Of a stretch of 64,000 nt of DNA, positions 17,150 through 25,467 are shown piece by piece; within the stretch, counting starts at the first letter, position 1, and each line of letters begins with the position of its first letter. The notes under the pieces are model-generated. The model did no database searches. It was not told where the DNA came from and saw nothing but the letters and a program-made list of their open reading frames with translations. The stretch is from Nocardia macrotermitis (GTDB taxonomy: Bacteria; Actinomycetota; Actinomycetes; Mycobacteriales; Mycobacteriaceae): positions 1 to 64,000 of the forward strand of contig NZ_WEGK01000016.1 of NCBI RefSeq assembly GCF_009604405.1, read 5' to 3'. Made by a program: the position numbers and the translations under genes.

Positions 17150-18765
17150 CGACCATCAGCCATGTGCGGAACTGTCGACCGGCCACGATGGCCACGCTCG
17201 CGGCGAATCTGATCACCCAGAACGACACCTTCTCCGCCGAGGTCGGGCAGATGAACCGTGACGTCGATACGGCGATGAACAGTTGGAAAGGTGATGCCGC
17301 CACCGCTGCGTCGGCTCGCGGGTTGGCACAGGAACTCGCCGCGAATCACCTTGCGGGGACGGTCGTCACGCTCGCCGACGCGCTCAACACCTACGGTGGC
17401 GAACTCGACGGCTACCGGACCTCACTGCTGACCATCGTCGACACCGATATCCCGTTCGCGGGCATGACCGTGGACGACGAAGGCAACGTCACCGCCCCCA
17501 AAGCCCCCGCGGCGGCCGCACCGGGTAAGCCGCTCGTGACGGTTCTGCTGCAACAGAGTCTGTCGGGGCAGGCATCCGGATTCCAGACCCGGATCAAGAA
17601 CCTGCTGACCCAATTCGGGGATGCGGAAACCAAAGCGGCACAGGCAATCACGACCGATCTGCAAACGCTCGCCACCTACGAGAAGACTCCGGATGCCGCG
17701 CCGGTGCGCTCGCAGGTTCAGGACATTCTCGACGGTAAATCGCAACTGCCGACCGATCCGAAGAAGTTGCACGATTTCTGGGAGACTCTGACTCCCGCTG
17801 AGAAAGACGCGCTCTACCAGCACGATCACTACCTCGGTAATCACGACGGGCTGCCGACGGTGGACCGTGATCACTACAACCGGCTGACGCTTCAGGACGA
17901 ACTCACTCGCGCACAGAACGGTGACCCCACCGTCAAGGACAAGCTGGGTGACCTGAAAACCGTTGCGGCAGAGGTGAACAAACCCGACCGGTACCTGATG
18001 TTGCTCGACAGTCAGAGTGGCAAGAATCCGCATGCGGCTATCGCCAGCGGCAACCCGGACACCGCGGCAAACGTCTCTACCTACGTGCCGGGCACCTCGT
18101 CACGACCATCATCTATCGACCGCGAGATGACGCGGGCTGACTTCATGCGTAGACAAGCCAATCTTGCCGGGGCAAATAATACTTCGGTGGTTTCCTGGTT
18201 GGGATATGACGCACCACCAGGATTGACAAATGCTACGCAGCGTCATTACGCCGACGATGGCGCATCCGCACTGGACAAGTTCCAAGACGGCTTGCGGGCC
18301 TCACACGATGGTTCCCCGTCATACAATACGGTGGTCGGACACAGTTATGGAACCACGTTGGTCGGCGATGCGGCCGCACACGGACGCAGTCTCAATGCCG
18401 ATGCCGTAGTCTTCGTCGCCAGTCCGGGCACAACTGTTGATAGTGCCGACGAACTGAATTTGACCGGTGTCCCACACAACGAAGTTCAAAACCACGTATA
18501 TGCCACCGAAGCACAACATGACCCCGTACCGCAATACGCCGAAAGCCAGATTGCGCGATACACACCCGGCATCGATGATTACGGCACGAACCCCACCGAC
18601 AAAGACTACGGTGCACACGTATTCAAATCGGATCCCGGCAGCGCAGATTGGTACTACTACAACTCCGATACACACAGTAACTACTGGGATCCTGACAGCA
18701 AGTCACTGCAAGGCATGGGCGACATCATAGCCCAGCACGGCGATCAAGCGATGGCGATAAAATGA
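17146..18765 (+). CDS. WXG-like/DUF1023 alpha-beta hydrolase, ESX-associated
   Basis: The 539-residue protein has an N-terminal helical hairpin of about 110 residues with a WXG motif (NSWKGDAAT, near residue 46), a helical linker, and a C-terminal alpha/beta-hydrolase domain of DUF1023 type. The nucleophile elbow is GHSYG with Ser400, followed by VVFVASPGT and a late ATEAQHDPVPQY that fits the acid or histidine region. Such proteins are typical products of ESX-linked gene pairs in Nocardia and Mycobacterium, though substrates are unknown. It overlaps the EspC-like gene upstream and the lipoprotein gene downstream by four bases each. From about 18.0 kb onward the sequence is visibly richer in A and T than the neighbouring genes. 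Confidence 0.88.
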   Translation: MTTISHVRNCRPATMATLAANLITQNDTFSAEVGQMNRDVDTAMNSWKGDAATAASARGLAQELAANHLAGTVVTLADALNTYGGELDGYRTSLLTIVDTDIPFAGMTVDDEGNVTAPKAPAAAAPGKPLVTVLLQQSLSGQASGFQTRIKNLLTQFGDAETKAAQAITTDLQTLATYEKTPDAAPVRSQVQDILDGKSQLPTDPKKLHDFWETLTPAEKDALYQHDHYLGNHDGLPTVDRDHYNRLTLQDELTRAQNGDPTVKDKLGDLKTVAAEVNKPDRYLMLLDSQSGKNPHAAIASGNPDTAANVSTYVPGTSSRPSSIDREMTRADFMRRQANLAGANNTSVVSWLGYDAPPGLTNATQRHYADDGASALDKFQDGLRASHDGSPSYNTVVGHSYGTTLVGDAAAHGRSLNADAVVFVASPGTTVDSADELNLTGVPHNEVQNHVYATEAQHDPVPQYAESQIARYTPGIDDYGTNPTDKDYGAHVFKSDPGSADWYYYNSDTHSNYWDPDSKSLQGMGDIIAQHGDQAMAIK

Positions 18766-19337
18766 GAAATCGGAATATCCACTCATCGCTTGTCGCCTTG
18801 ACAATCACGCTGACCACTGTGGTTGGAATGCTCACCGGATGCGAGACCGATAAAGGAGGACGGATGGATATGACATTGACAGAATCCGTTGCGCGAGAAC
18901 ATATCAATACTTATCTGCTCGACACGTTACGGAAATTGCCTTCAGGAGTACAGCTATCGGCAACTCCCGACAACCCGAATCTCGCCACACTCGGCCCCGA
19001 AATCGTGATCAACGTGCCCTGCGACGACAATAACGATGATCCTCGCAACCCCGTGCAGACGACAATCGCTTACTGGATCGCAGGTCTCCCTGGTGGTCAA
19101 ACCGATCACTACTTCCAGGAAATACGCGATTATTGGACAGGCCGCGGTTTCCGGCTGAACCCTGACTCCTCCTCCAGTTGGGCAGGAGTGAGGACCCCGG
19201 ACGGCTATTCATTGGTGATCAAGAATGCCGGGAAAGGTGATGGGTCACTGAGTATCACCTCGGGGTCTCCCTGCTTTCCGAAGTCAGGAGAGGGCACGAC
19301 CACTCCGCAACCGACCGAACTCAGACGACCGTCCTGA
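18762..19337 (+). CDS. lipoprotein of unknown function, copy 2
   Basis: The 191-residue protein has a signal peptide and lipobox MLTGC (cysteine near residue 27), then the same fold elements as its paralogue at 15573: LTESVAREHINTYLLDTLRKLPSGV, PCDDNNDD, YWTGRGFRLNPDSS and the C-terminal TTTPQPTELRRPS. The ATG overlaps the hydrolase stop. Located in the intact module, it is probably the original or the better preserved copy. It may act with the hydrolase at the cell surface (inference). Confidence 0.8.
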   Translation: MRNRNIHSSLVALTITLTTVVGMLTGCETDKGGRMDMTLTESVAREHINTYLLDTLRKLPSGVQLSATPDNPNLATLGPEIVINVPCDDNNDDPRNPVQTTIAYWIAGLPGGQTDHYFQEIRDYWTGRGFRLNPDSSSSWAGVRTPDGYSLVIKNAGKGDGSLSITSGSPCFPKSGEGTTTPQPTELRRPS

Positions 19338-19372
19338 CGGCCGCTCCCGCAACCGACCGAAAGGGTTGACGG

Positions 19373-19756
19373 ATGTTCCCGCAGAGCAACAACTTCGAAG
19401 AACTCGGGCTCAAAGTGCAACGCGCACAACAGGCGTTGGAGCGGATCCGCGGCGTCGGCATGGTGAAGGGCATCCGGGTGACCGTGGACGCCGAGAACAG
19501 GCTCGTCGCACTGACTTCGGACGAGGAGGACATCATCCTCCGGGCGTACGAGGCTGCCGTGGCGGACAAGCAGGCCCAGGCCGAACAGGCGATCGCGGAG
19601 TTGCAGGCCGACCCTCGGTTCGAGGCGATCTCGACGTTCACCGATGCCAACGCGACACAGGCGCACGCTGCGCGGATCGAGCAGGACCAGCGGTACGAGG
19701 AAGACGACGACGCCTACTTCGAGGAGCGCAACCGTCAGGGATGGCTCGAAAGCTGA
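19373..19756 (+). CDS. YbaB/EbfC-like protein in ESX context
   Basis: The 127-residue acidic protein has an N-terminal helix (NNFEELGLKVQRAQQALERI), two short strands GIRVTVDAENRLVALTSD, and a long C-terminal helix (DIILRAYEAAVADKQAQAEQAIAEL). This is the helix-strand-strand-helix order of YbaB/EbfC-type proteins, which in actinobacteria often occur in ESX-linked clusters. The C-terminal 45 residues are very acidic and Asp/Glu-rich. A broken second copy sits at 16346-16692. A DNA-binding role is not demonstrated for the ESX-linked forms. Confidence 0.6.
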   Translation: MFPQSNNFEELGLKVQRAQQALERIRGVGMVKGIRVTVDAENRLVALTSDEEDIILRAYEAAVADKQAQAEQAIAELQADPRFEAISTFTDANATQAHAARIEQDQRYEEDDDAYFEERNRQGWLES

Positions 19757-19758
19757 GC

Positions 19759-19795
19759 GGTACCGTGTAAAAATGGTAGGCCATGTATAGATGGC
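19759..19795 (+). promoter_or_regulatory. conserved leader block, candidate promoter
   Basis: The block GGTACCGTGTAAAAATGG followed by CCATGTATAGATGGC precedes the gene at 19818. It is repeated almost unchanged at about 16698-16738 in the decayed copy, where the surrounding genes have drifted much more. TATAGA at 19786-19791 could be a -10 element; the flanking CCAT...ATGG arms form a short inverted repeat. No good -35 is seen, so this is tentative. Confidence 0.35.
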
Positions 19796-19817
19796 ATCCG
19801 GTACGGGAGGGGACGGC

Positions 19818-20189
19818 ATGGCACTCGGGCAGGGCGCGGCTGCGCAGCTGTGGCAGGAGGTGAATGCGGGCACGTTCACGTTGACCGTTGAAGCCGCACA
19901 CGAGGTCGCGGGGCATTACCAGTGGATCGCTGACGAGATGAGGCAGCGCGGCACAGAGGTCGCATACCTACAGAGGCTCGACGGCTTCGGAGGGTTCGAT
20001 TCGGCCAAGCATCTGCAATCCGGCTTCGAAACCAAGGCCGTACAGGCATTCGACGCCTTCAAATCGGCGCAAGAGTCTGCGCTGCGGATGAAAGCCGCAG
20101 TCCTGCAAGCGGCCAAACTCACCCAGGAAGTCGATGCGGCGAATGCCGCAGCAACCAGAGCGGCGAGCAGAAAGATTTCCGATGCCTAG
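19818..20189 (+). CDS. small helical ESX-associated protein
   Basis: The 123-residue protein is alpha-helical: GAAAQLWQEVNAGTFTLTVEAAHEVAGHYQWIADEM, a short FDSAKHLQSGFETKA segment, then a long Ala-rich helix (AVLQAAKLTQEVDAANAAATRAA). The layout is like small ESX-linked proteins, but the WXG motif is absent. I start it at the ATG after GGGAGGGGA; an upstream in-frame ATG at 19791 lacks a site. Its last codons overlap the DUF3558 lipoprotein gene by eight bases. A fragment of a second copy lies at 16753. Confidence 0.65.
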   Translation: MALGQGAAAQLWQEVNAGTFTLTVEAAHEVAGHYQWIADEMRQRGTEVAYLQRLDGFGGFDSAKHLQSGFETKAVQAFDAFKSAQESALRMKAAVLQAAKLTQEVDAANAAATRAASRKISDA

Positions 20190-20811
20190 ATCCGGTGCAC
20201 TGGCTTCTCTCGCGGCAATCAGCCTGATATTGACTGCCTGTAGTACAGGCGATAATCAGTCCGCAAATACGACTTCCACAGGCTCGGCACCATCGAGTAC
20301 GGAATCTACATCGGCTAGACCCACGCTGACGGCAGCCAAACTACAACCACCGTCACAGGATAACGAATACACGAAATCCAGCGGTCGCCCCAAGGTTGTC
20401 TTCGACCCGTGCACCTGGATTCCCGATGATGTGATCTCAAAAATCGGATACGACCCCTCCACTCGCAAACGCCAGTTCGACGTCGCAGCCGAATACACTT
20501 TCCTCACCTGCCAAGTAACCAATTCTTACAGCGATCTCCAGCTGACGTCCGGCAACATCACCATGGATGAGGACAGGCAGAGGTACGCAGGTAAAGTCAA
20601 AATAGCAGACACCACTATAGATGGTCGTAACGCCATAATTCTCCACAAGACGAATGCCGATGAATGCGACCTGGACATGCAGACCAAAGTCGGATACTTC
20701 GAGGTCTCCATACTCATCGACGATGCGAGCAACGTCAATGGCGTCAAGTCGTGCGATCACATAACGGACATCTCCACCCTTCTGGAAACCTTTGTAGGCA
20801 AGGACAACTGA
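20182..20811 (+). CDS. DUF3558-type lipoprotein
   Basis: The 209-residue protein starts with a signal peptide and lipobox ILTAC (cysteine near residue 20), then a Ser/Thr-rich linker. The globular part has the DUF3558 hallmark FDPCTWIPDDVISKIGYDPSTR, a central CQVTNS strand, and a terminal CDHITDISTLLETF. DUF3558 lipoproteins are frequent in Nocardia and Mycobacterium near ESX genes. Their role is unknown. The start overlaps the upstream gene by eight bases, which excludes the longer frame beginning at 20134. A and T content is high for this genome. Confidence 0.85.
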   Translation: MPRSGALASLAAISLILTACSTGDNQSANTTSTGSAPSSTESTSARPTLTAAKLQPPSQDNEYTKSSGRPKVVFDPCTWIPDDVISKIGYDPSTRKRQFDVAAEYTFLTCQVTNSYSDLQLTSGNITMDEDRQRYAGKVKIADTTIDGRNAIILHKTNADECDLDMQTKVGYFEVSILIDDASNVNGVKSCDHITDISTLLETFVGKDN

Positions 20812-20813
20812 GC

Positions 20814-22199
20814 ATGACTACCGACAGCTCAGATCCAAATTTCACGAACTCCCTGGCCGCCAGTATGAGTGGCGATCCCAAGATGACTGTCGACCTGTAT
20901 CGGAAGAACCAAGCCGCACAGGCATCGGAGAACACCGCAAAGGACGCGGACAAACTGCTGACCGATGGCGGCCATGATGCCGACTACATCTCGGCGGGGG
21001 TTCTGGAGTCGTTCCTGACCATGAAGCATCAGACGATCCTCGACGGCGTGAGCACCATGCAACCCGGCACAATGCAGACATTCGCCCAGGCATGGACCAA
21101 AATCGCCGACGCAGTCATGTTCAACAGCATGGGCTTGAATTCCAAAGTCCAGAAATCCCTTTCGGACGGCAGCTGGCAGGGCGCGACCTCCGACGCCCTC
21201 CAGAACGCGACACGACGCTTCGTCAACGAGCTGACCGATATGCACAACGTGACGCAGAGTGTCTCCTCCCGAATCACGAGCGCGGCCTACGGCGCGGAGG
21301 TGGTCAAAGGTGCCGTGCCGCCCATTCCGGCGGCCCCCTCACCCGCGATCCCGACCGGCTCGGACAACCCTGCCGCCGTCATCGGCCATGTCACTTCCGC
21401 GTCCGAAGCCGAACAGGCCGCCCAGCACGCGATGGTCAACTACTACGTGCCTTCGTATCAGCCTGCGGGGCAACAGGTTCCAACCTACGTCCCACCGAAG
21501 GACCCGAACGGCACTCCGGGGCCGAGCACTCCGCAGAGCAAACCTGCCGTGACATCCAGTGGCCCCGATACGAACACGAACCCCACCGACAAGAAGAACC
21601 CGTCGGATTCCACCGACAAGTCCGACAGCACCAACCAGCACAAGACCGATCCCGCCGCCGCGAAACCAACAGATTCGACTGCGCAGCAACAGAATACGAC
21701 GCCTTCATCCAGCAACCAGGCATCCACCACACCGGCGGGCGTCGATACGGCCGGAAAATCACCGACGGGCCTCGACTCCAGCAGTGCCACACCGGGTTCG
21801 AGCACGTACGGCAATTCGACCGCAGGTGGCGGCAGCGGCATCTCGTACACCGGCGGTTCAGGTGGTAATTCGTCCGCGCGTCCCGAATCCGGTCGCAGCG
21901 TCCCGGGCACCCCCGGTACCGGCAGCACCACCACGAACGCAGCCACCGCGACCCGTTCCGCTGCGGCAACCTCCGCATCGAGCATGCCCGGTATGGGCGC
22001 GCCTGCCGGGAAGGGAACCGGCAAGGAGGACCGGGACCGCAAAGGCAATCCCGAGTTGCTCGTCCACGAGCGCAACAAGATCGACCTCGTCGGCGAACCG
22101 GTTCCGGCGGTACCTCCGGTGTTCGGGGAAAAGCGGCCCGCCCCGCCGGACCGCGACAAGGAACGCCCACGCGGTGACAAGGACGACAGACGGGCATGA
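20814..22199 (+). CDS. PPE/WXG-like ESX substrate with Ser/Thr/Pro linker
   Basis: The 461-residue protein has a helical N-terminal domain of about 170 residues with a WXG-type turn (GSWQGATSDAL, near residue 122) and the helix pattern of ESX-secreted PPE-like proteins. A proline-rich stretch (AVPPIPAAPSPAIP) follows. From about residue 230 to 400 it is a low-complexity linker of Ser, Thr, Pro, Gln and Gly, ending in a highly charged tail (KEDRDRKG...RDKERPRGDKDDRRA). The product is probably exported through a type VII system, and its partner chaperone EspG is encoded next with an ATGA overlap. The charged C-terminus is unusual for a secreted PPE protein. Confidence 0.75.
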   Translation: MTTDSSDPNFTNSLAASMSGDPKMTVDLYRKNQAAQASENTAKDADKLLTDGGHDADYISAGVLESFLTMKHQTILDGVSTMQPGTMQTFAQAWTKIADAVMFNSMGLNSKVQKSLSDGSWQGATSDALQNATRRFVNELTDMHNVTQSVSSRITSAAYGAEVVKGAVPPIPAAPSPAIPTGSDNPAAVIGHVTSASEAEQAAQHAMVNYYVPSYQPAGQQVPTYVPPKDPNGTPGPSTPQSKPAVTSSGPDTNTNPTDKKNPSDSTDKSDSTNQHKTDPAAAKPTDSTAQQQNTTPSSSNQASTTPAGVDTAGKSPTGLDSSSATPGSSTYGNSTAGGGSGISYTGGSGGNSSARPESGRSVPGTPGTGSTTTNAATATRSAAATSASSMPGMGAPAGKGTGKEDRDRKGNPELLVHERNKIDLVGEPVPAVPPVFGEKRPAPPDRDKERPRGDKDDRRA

Positions 22200-22906
22200 A
22201 ATGGGAATTCACCCCGGCTGAACTGCTCTATGCCTGGGGACAGATCCGCTGGGATCGCATCCCGGCCCCCTTGGCCGTCCACCCAACCGTGGCGTCACAG
22301 GACGAATGGGAGGCCATCGACCAGGAGCTGCGCGGACGTCTCCCGGTGTTGCAGGACCCGGATCTGTTGCCCGTACTGCGGACCGCCGCCGATCCGGACA
22401 CATCGCTGACACTGGTCGGCGCACGTAAGAACCCCCTGCGGATCTACGGTGCCGTGACCGAGGACATCGGCGTCACAATGGTGCAGCGCGCAGGCCCGAC
22501 TCCGGACTCCGGCGGCAACATCATCGTCCAGGTCGGCTCACCGGCACTACTCCCCAAAGTCGTTGCGGCAGTGGTAGGTGAAGCACCAGCCGGTCGACAC
22601 CGAGCGATGGTCGAGACCTGGGAGCGCGTACAGGACGAGTGGCCGGAAACCTGGATGGTCACCGACCAACCACCACTCGCCGACCGCATGCGCAGCCTGC
22701 TGGCCGCCCCCAGATCAGGACACGGCCACATCGAAGTCCGCCTCGACCGCCACGCCGACCGCCCCCACCCACCCCGCTACATGAGCTGGTTCGACGTCCA
22801 CCGAGACGGCCGCTACACCTACACCCGCCAATACGCCGATTTCCGCATCGACCCCTGCACCCCCGACAGATTCCACCGCATCCTCACCCGCATGCTGACA
22901 CCGTGA
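22196..22906 (+). CDS. EspG-family ESX chaperone
   Basis: The 236-residue protein matches the EspG family: N-terminal WEFTPAELLYAWGQIRWDRIPAPL, then a long helix, LTLVGARKNPLRIYGAV, and a C-terminal YMSWFDVHRDGRYTYTRQYADFRIDPCTPDRFHRIL, as in EspG proteins of Nocardia and Mycobacterium. EspG binds the tip of a cognate PPE protein in the cytosol and delivers it to the ESX secretion ATPase. The four-base overlap with the PPE-like gene supports a cognate pair. No EccA-E or MycP genes are in the window, so the secretion machine must be encoded elsewhere. Confidence 0.85.
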   Translation: MKWEFTPAELLYAWGQIRWDRIPAPLAVHPTVASQDEWEAIDQELRGRLPVLQDPDLLPVLRTAADPDTSLTLVGARKNPLRIYGAVTEDIGVTMVQRAGPTPDSGGNIIVQVGSPALLPKVVAAVVGEAPAGRHRAMVETWERVQDEWPETWMVTDQPPLADRMRSLLAAPRSGHGHIEVRLDRHADRPHPPRYMSWFDVHRDGRYTYTRQYADFRIDPCTPDRFHRILTRMLTP

Positions 22907-23074
22907 GCGTCACCGAGCCGAAATCCACCCACCAGCCACAACCGCACATCCGAACTCGGTCAGGACAGTCGGATGCAGTCGATACCGAATACCGGAAGCG
23001 AAGAGTCGGACGATGTCGCCTGCGTGACAAGTCATTCCGGTGACCACGTGGCCGGCCAGCTCACACACCACGCG

Positions 23075-23240
23075 TTGACGTCCTCCCCGCCCTGAAGGGT
23101 GGAGATTCCTACCAGCGGCATGTGCCGCTCTCGGTGGGTTACTGCTTCTCAGCCAAGTGCCGGAACGAGTTCCGGTCTTACCTCGGCTCCACAGTCGTTT
23201 CGTCTGTCCGCCCGTCCGGCGGCCAGAATGTTCTTCGCGG
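23075..23240 (-). ncRNA. predicted TnpB guide RNA (omega RNA) scaffold
   Basis: In IS605 elements the TnpB guide RNA overlaps the 3' end of tnpB and runs through the right-end hairpin to the element boundary. Its guide is read from the adjoining host DNA. The minus strand here has that layout: tnpB stop at 23149, then GAATCTCCACCCTTCAGGGC and the terminal GAGGACGTCAA, comparable to scaffold ends of known TnpB systems. The guide would begin with CGCGTGGTGTGTGAGC (23074 downward). The 5' end is unknown. Confidence 0.5.
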
Positions 23241-24312
23241 CATTCAGATCCCGATCGTGAGTAACACCGCAGATGCACGTCCATTCCCGGACGTGCAGTC
23301 GTTTCTTCTCGCCGATCGCGCCACATTCGGAGCACATGCGTGTCGAGGGAAACCAGCGATCGACCTTGCCGAATGTCCGACCGTACCGAGCCGCCTTCTC
23401 CTCGAGCAACCGGGTGAACATGGCCCAGCCCGCATCGTGAACCGACTTCGCCAATCTCGTGCGCCCCAGACCCTTGACGTTCAAGTCCTCGACGTAGATC
23501 CCTTGATTTTCGCGAACTATCGCCGTGGAATGCTTGTGCGCCCAGTCTTTCCGGGTGTCGGCAACCTTCGCGTGCGCCTTCGCGACCTTCAGTCGCGCCT
23601 TGGCCCGGTTGTTGGAGCCTTTCTCCTTGCGGGACAACGCTTTCTGCGCCTTGCGGAGCCTGCGTTCGGCCTGCCGCAGGAATCTCGGCGACGCGATCGT
23701 CTTCCTGTCCGACAACACCGCGAACGTCGACAACCCCAGATCGATACCCACCTCGGACTCCGAGGGCGGCAACGGGTCGTCGTCGATCTGCACCACGAAC
23801 GACGCGAAATACCGGCCTGCCACGTCCTTGATCACCGTCACCGACGACGGTTCGGATGGCAAGTCCCGAGACCAGCGCACCGGAATGTCCCCGATCTTCG
23901 GCAACCGCAGCTTGCCGCTGGAGGTCACCGCGAACCGCGCGTTCTTCGTGAACCGGATCGTCTGCCTGTTGTCCTTGCGAGACCGGAACTGTGGCGGTGC
24001 GACCTTCGGACCTTTCCGTTTTCCGCTGACCGACGAGAAGAAGTTGCGGTAGGCAGTATTCAGATCCGCCAACGCTTGTTGCAGAACCACGCTGGACACC
24101 TCCGCCAACCACGCCCGCTCCGGAGTCTTCTTCGCCTCGGTCAGGCGCTTGGACAACTCCGCATCCGGCAGGTACGGCGACCGGCTCTGATGCGCTTCCC
24201 GACGAGTGGCCAGCGCATCGTTGTACACCACCCGCGCGCAACCGAACGCCTGAGCCAACGAAACCTGCTGGCCGGGCGTCGGGTAGACGCGGAAGTTGTA
24301 CCGGAGTTGCAC
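23149..24312 (-). CDS. tnpB: TnpB, RNA-guided endonuclease of IS605 type
   Basis: The 387-residue protein starts at GTG (family start MQLRYNFRVYPT). Three RuvC-like catalytic acids are in place: Asp191 in GIDLGL, Glu275 in YVEDLN and Asp355 in HDRDLNAAKN. The zinc ribbon has Cys327, Cys330, Cys346 and Cys348. Length is typical (about 370-410). TnpB proteins cut DNA guided by an RNA made from the element's right end and help keep the element in the population; some have been exapted. All motifs look intact although the adjacent transposase gene is not. It lies divergent from tnpA with only 22 bases between their starts. Confidence 0.95.
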   Translation of the reverse strand: MQLRYNFRVYPTPGQQVSLAQAFGCARVVYNDALATRREAHQSRSPYLPDAELSKRLTEAKKTPERAWLAEVSSVVLQQALADLNTAYRNFFSSVSGKRKGPKVAPPQFRSRKDNRQTIRFTKNARFAVTSSGKLRLPKIGDIPVRWSRDLPSEPSSVTVIKDVAGRYFASFVVQIDDDPLPPSESEVGIDLGLSTFAVLSDRKTIASPRFLRQAERRLRKAQKALSRKEKGSNNRAKARLKVAKAHAKVADTRKDWAHKHSTAIVRENQGIYVEDLNVKGLGRTRLAKSVHDAGWAMFTRLLEEKAARYGRTFGKVDRWFPSTRMCSECGAIGEKKRLHVREWTCICGVTHDRDLNAAKNILAAGRADRRNDCGAEVRPELVPALG

Positions 24313-24334
24313 ACTCCCACACTACCATTGGTTT

Positions 24335-24750
24335 ATGGCTGACTATGAGTCGATACGCACTGGCAGGCATTGTGTTTTCGTGTTGCACGCTCACTTGGTT
24401 TTTGTCACCAAGTATCGGCATCGGGTGTTCAGCGACCAGCACCTGACCCGGATGGAACAGATCATGCGAGACGTGTGCGCCGACTTCGAATGTGAGCTGA
24501 TCGAGTTCAACGGTGAAGCCAACCACGTGCACCTGCTGGTGAACTTCCCGCCCAAAGTCGCGCTCTCGCGGCTCGTGAACTCCCTGAAAGGTGTGTCGTC
24601 GCGGCGGATGCGGCAAGAGTTTCCCGAACTCGTCCGCCATTACTGGCAGGCGAAACGCTGTGGTCGGGTTCCTACTTCGCCGGATCGGTCGGCGGTGCAC
24701 CAATTTCCGTTCTCCGCCAGTACATCGAGCAGCACAAACGCCCGGTTTAG
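24335..24750 (+). pseudogene. tnpA: TnpA (IS200/IS605 Y1 transposase), frameshifted
   Basis: From ATG 24335 the frame encodes a normal IS200-type transposase (RHCVFVLHAHLVFVTKYRHRVF; the HUH motif ANHVHLLV; SRRMRQEFPELVRHYW) to about residue 108. At about 24657 one base is missing. Restoring it gives the family ending LWSGSYFAGSVGG...VLRQYIEQHKRPV with a TAG at 24748. The unshifted frame runs into unrelated residues. The lost part includes the Tyr of RQYIEQ, which I take to be the catalytic tyrosine. The transposase should therefore be inactive unless recoded. Confidence 0.85.
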
Positions 24751-24922
24751 GGCACGCTCGGGCCTTGGCAGCCCTCCCACGTGGACCTTCACCACCGCCC
24801 TGAAGGGCGGCGCACTGGCCCACACACGGTAGCCGTTCGGCCCGACTATCGCCCATGATTCGTAGTCTCATCCACCGTCACGGTAGCCCGGTTTCCGGAT
24901 TCCAGAAGTATCGTCAGCGCAC

Positions 24923-25042
24923 CTCGCCGACGAGATCTGCACCCGCATCACCAGGATCGCGCCATCACTGCCGGCCATCATCGGCTGCGCCGAGGTGACC
25001 GCAGCGAAGATCATCGGCGAAACCGCCGGCGTCGACCGATTC
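24923..25042 (+). pseudogene. IS110-family transposase fragment
   Basis: Forty codons read LADEICTRITRI...LPAIIGCAEVTAAKIIGETAGVDRF. They match the C-terminal helix-hairpin domain of IS110/IS116/IS902 transposases (pattern L-x-x-I-P-G-x-G-x-x-T-A-A-x-I-x-G-E). No start is present, and the continuation (CCAGTGTGGTCGG, compare PVWSS in relatives) needs deletions. This is a remnant. The remaining bases between 24850 and 25260 show no other gene. Confidence 0.6.
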
Positions 25043-25263
25043 CGATGTGGGCCAGTGTGGTCGGCTCCGGTGGTCTCCGACTTCCTCCCGGCCGGTGCGT
25101 CGGCGACAACTTGCCGGGTGCAGGTCTGATGCGACGCGAATCACGTTCCGGGAGTATGGATTTCCATCTTCGATAGCTGGTGCGAAGCAAGCTGGGAACA
25201 TCAGCGGCAGCGCATCGGGACAGGTGTCATCGATACCGCATCGGTCGGATCTCGAGAAACAGA

Positions 25264-25341
25264 ATGGGCGATATCGCGCGCACAGGATGGGTGCGCAGGC
25301 CGCTGGAGGTGACGGGTAGTCGGATCATGTGCTGGCGGTGA
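25264..25341 (+). pseudogene. truncated copy of the start of the downstream membrane-protein gene
   Basis: The frame MGDIARTGWVRRPLEVTG repeats the beginning of the gene at 25468 (MGDIARTGWVRGPLGVAIG) 213 bases upstream, then stops after 25 codons. The bases before it also resemble those before the intact gene (a GGTCGGATC...ATGGG pattern). It looks like a partial local duplication. Confidence 0.6.
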
Positions 25342-25467
25342 GGCTTTCCCTTATGTCCGGAGCCGATGGGAGGCGTCGGGCGGAACACCGGCGACGGAAT
25401 CGGGAAACGCCACTAGGGTGAGGTGCCATGGATATCGCGTCGGCCGGATCATCGGGAGGCGGTGTCC

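Larger units (their letters stand above)
23075..24850. mobile_element. IS605-type element with divergent tnpB and tnpA
   Basis: The element is bounded on the left by TTGACGTCC followed by a hairpin (stem CCCGCCC/GGGTGGG-like with loop TGAA, 23083-23104). On the right a related hairpin CCGCCC-TGAA-GGGCGG lies at 24795-24810. Between them tnpB (minus) and a broken tnpA (plus) diverge. IS200/IS605 elements move as single strands through such subterminal hairpins. The left boundary is fairly clear; the right one is approximate within about 40 bases. Confidence 0.8.

Noticed and set aside
22910..24871. 653-codon open frame on the minus strand over the IS605 element
   Set aside because: It runs antisense or out of frame through TnpA and TnpB, has no family resemblance and is explained by high GC content.
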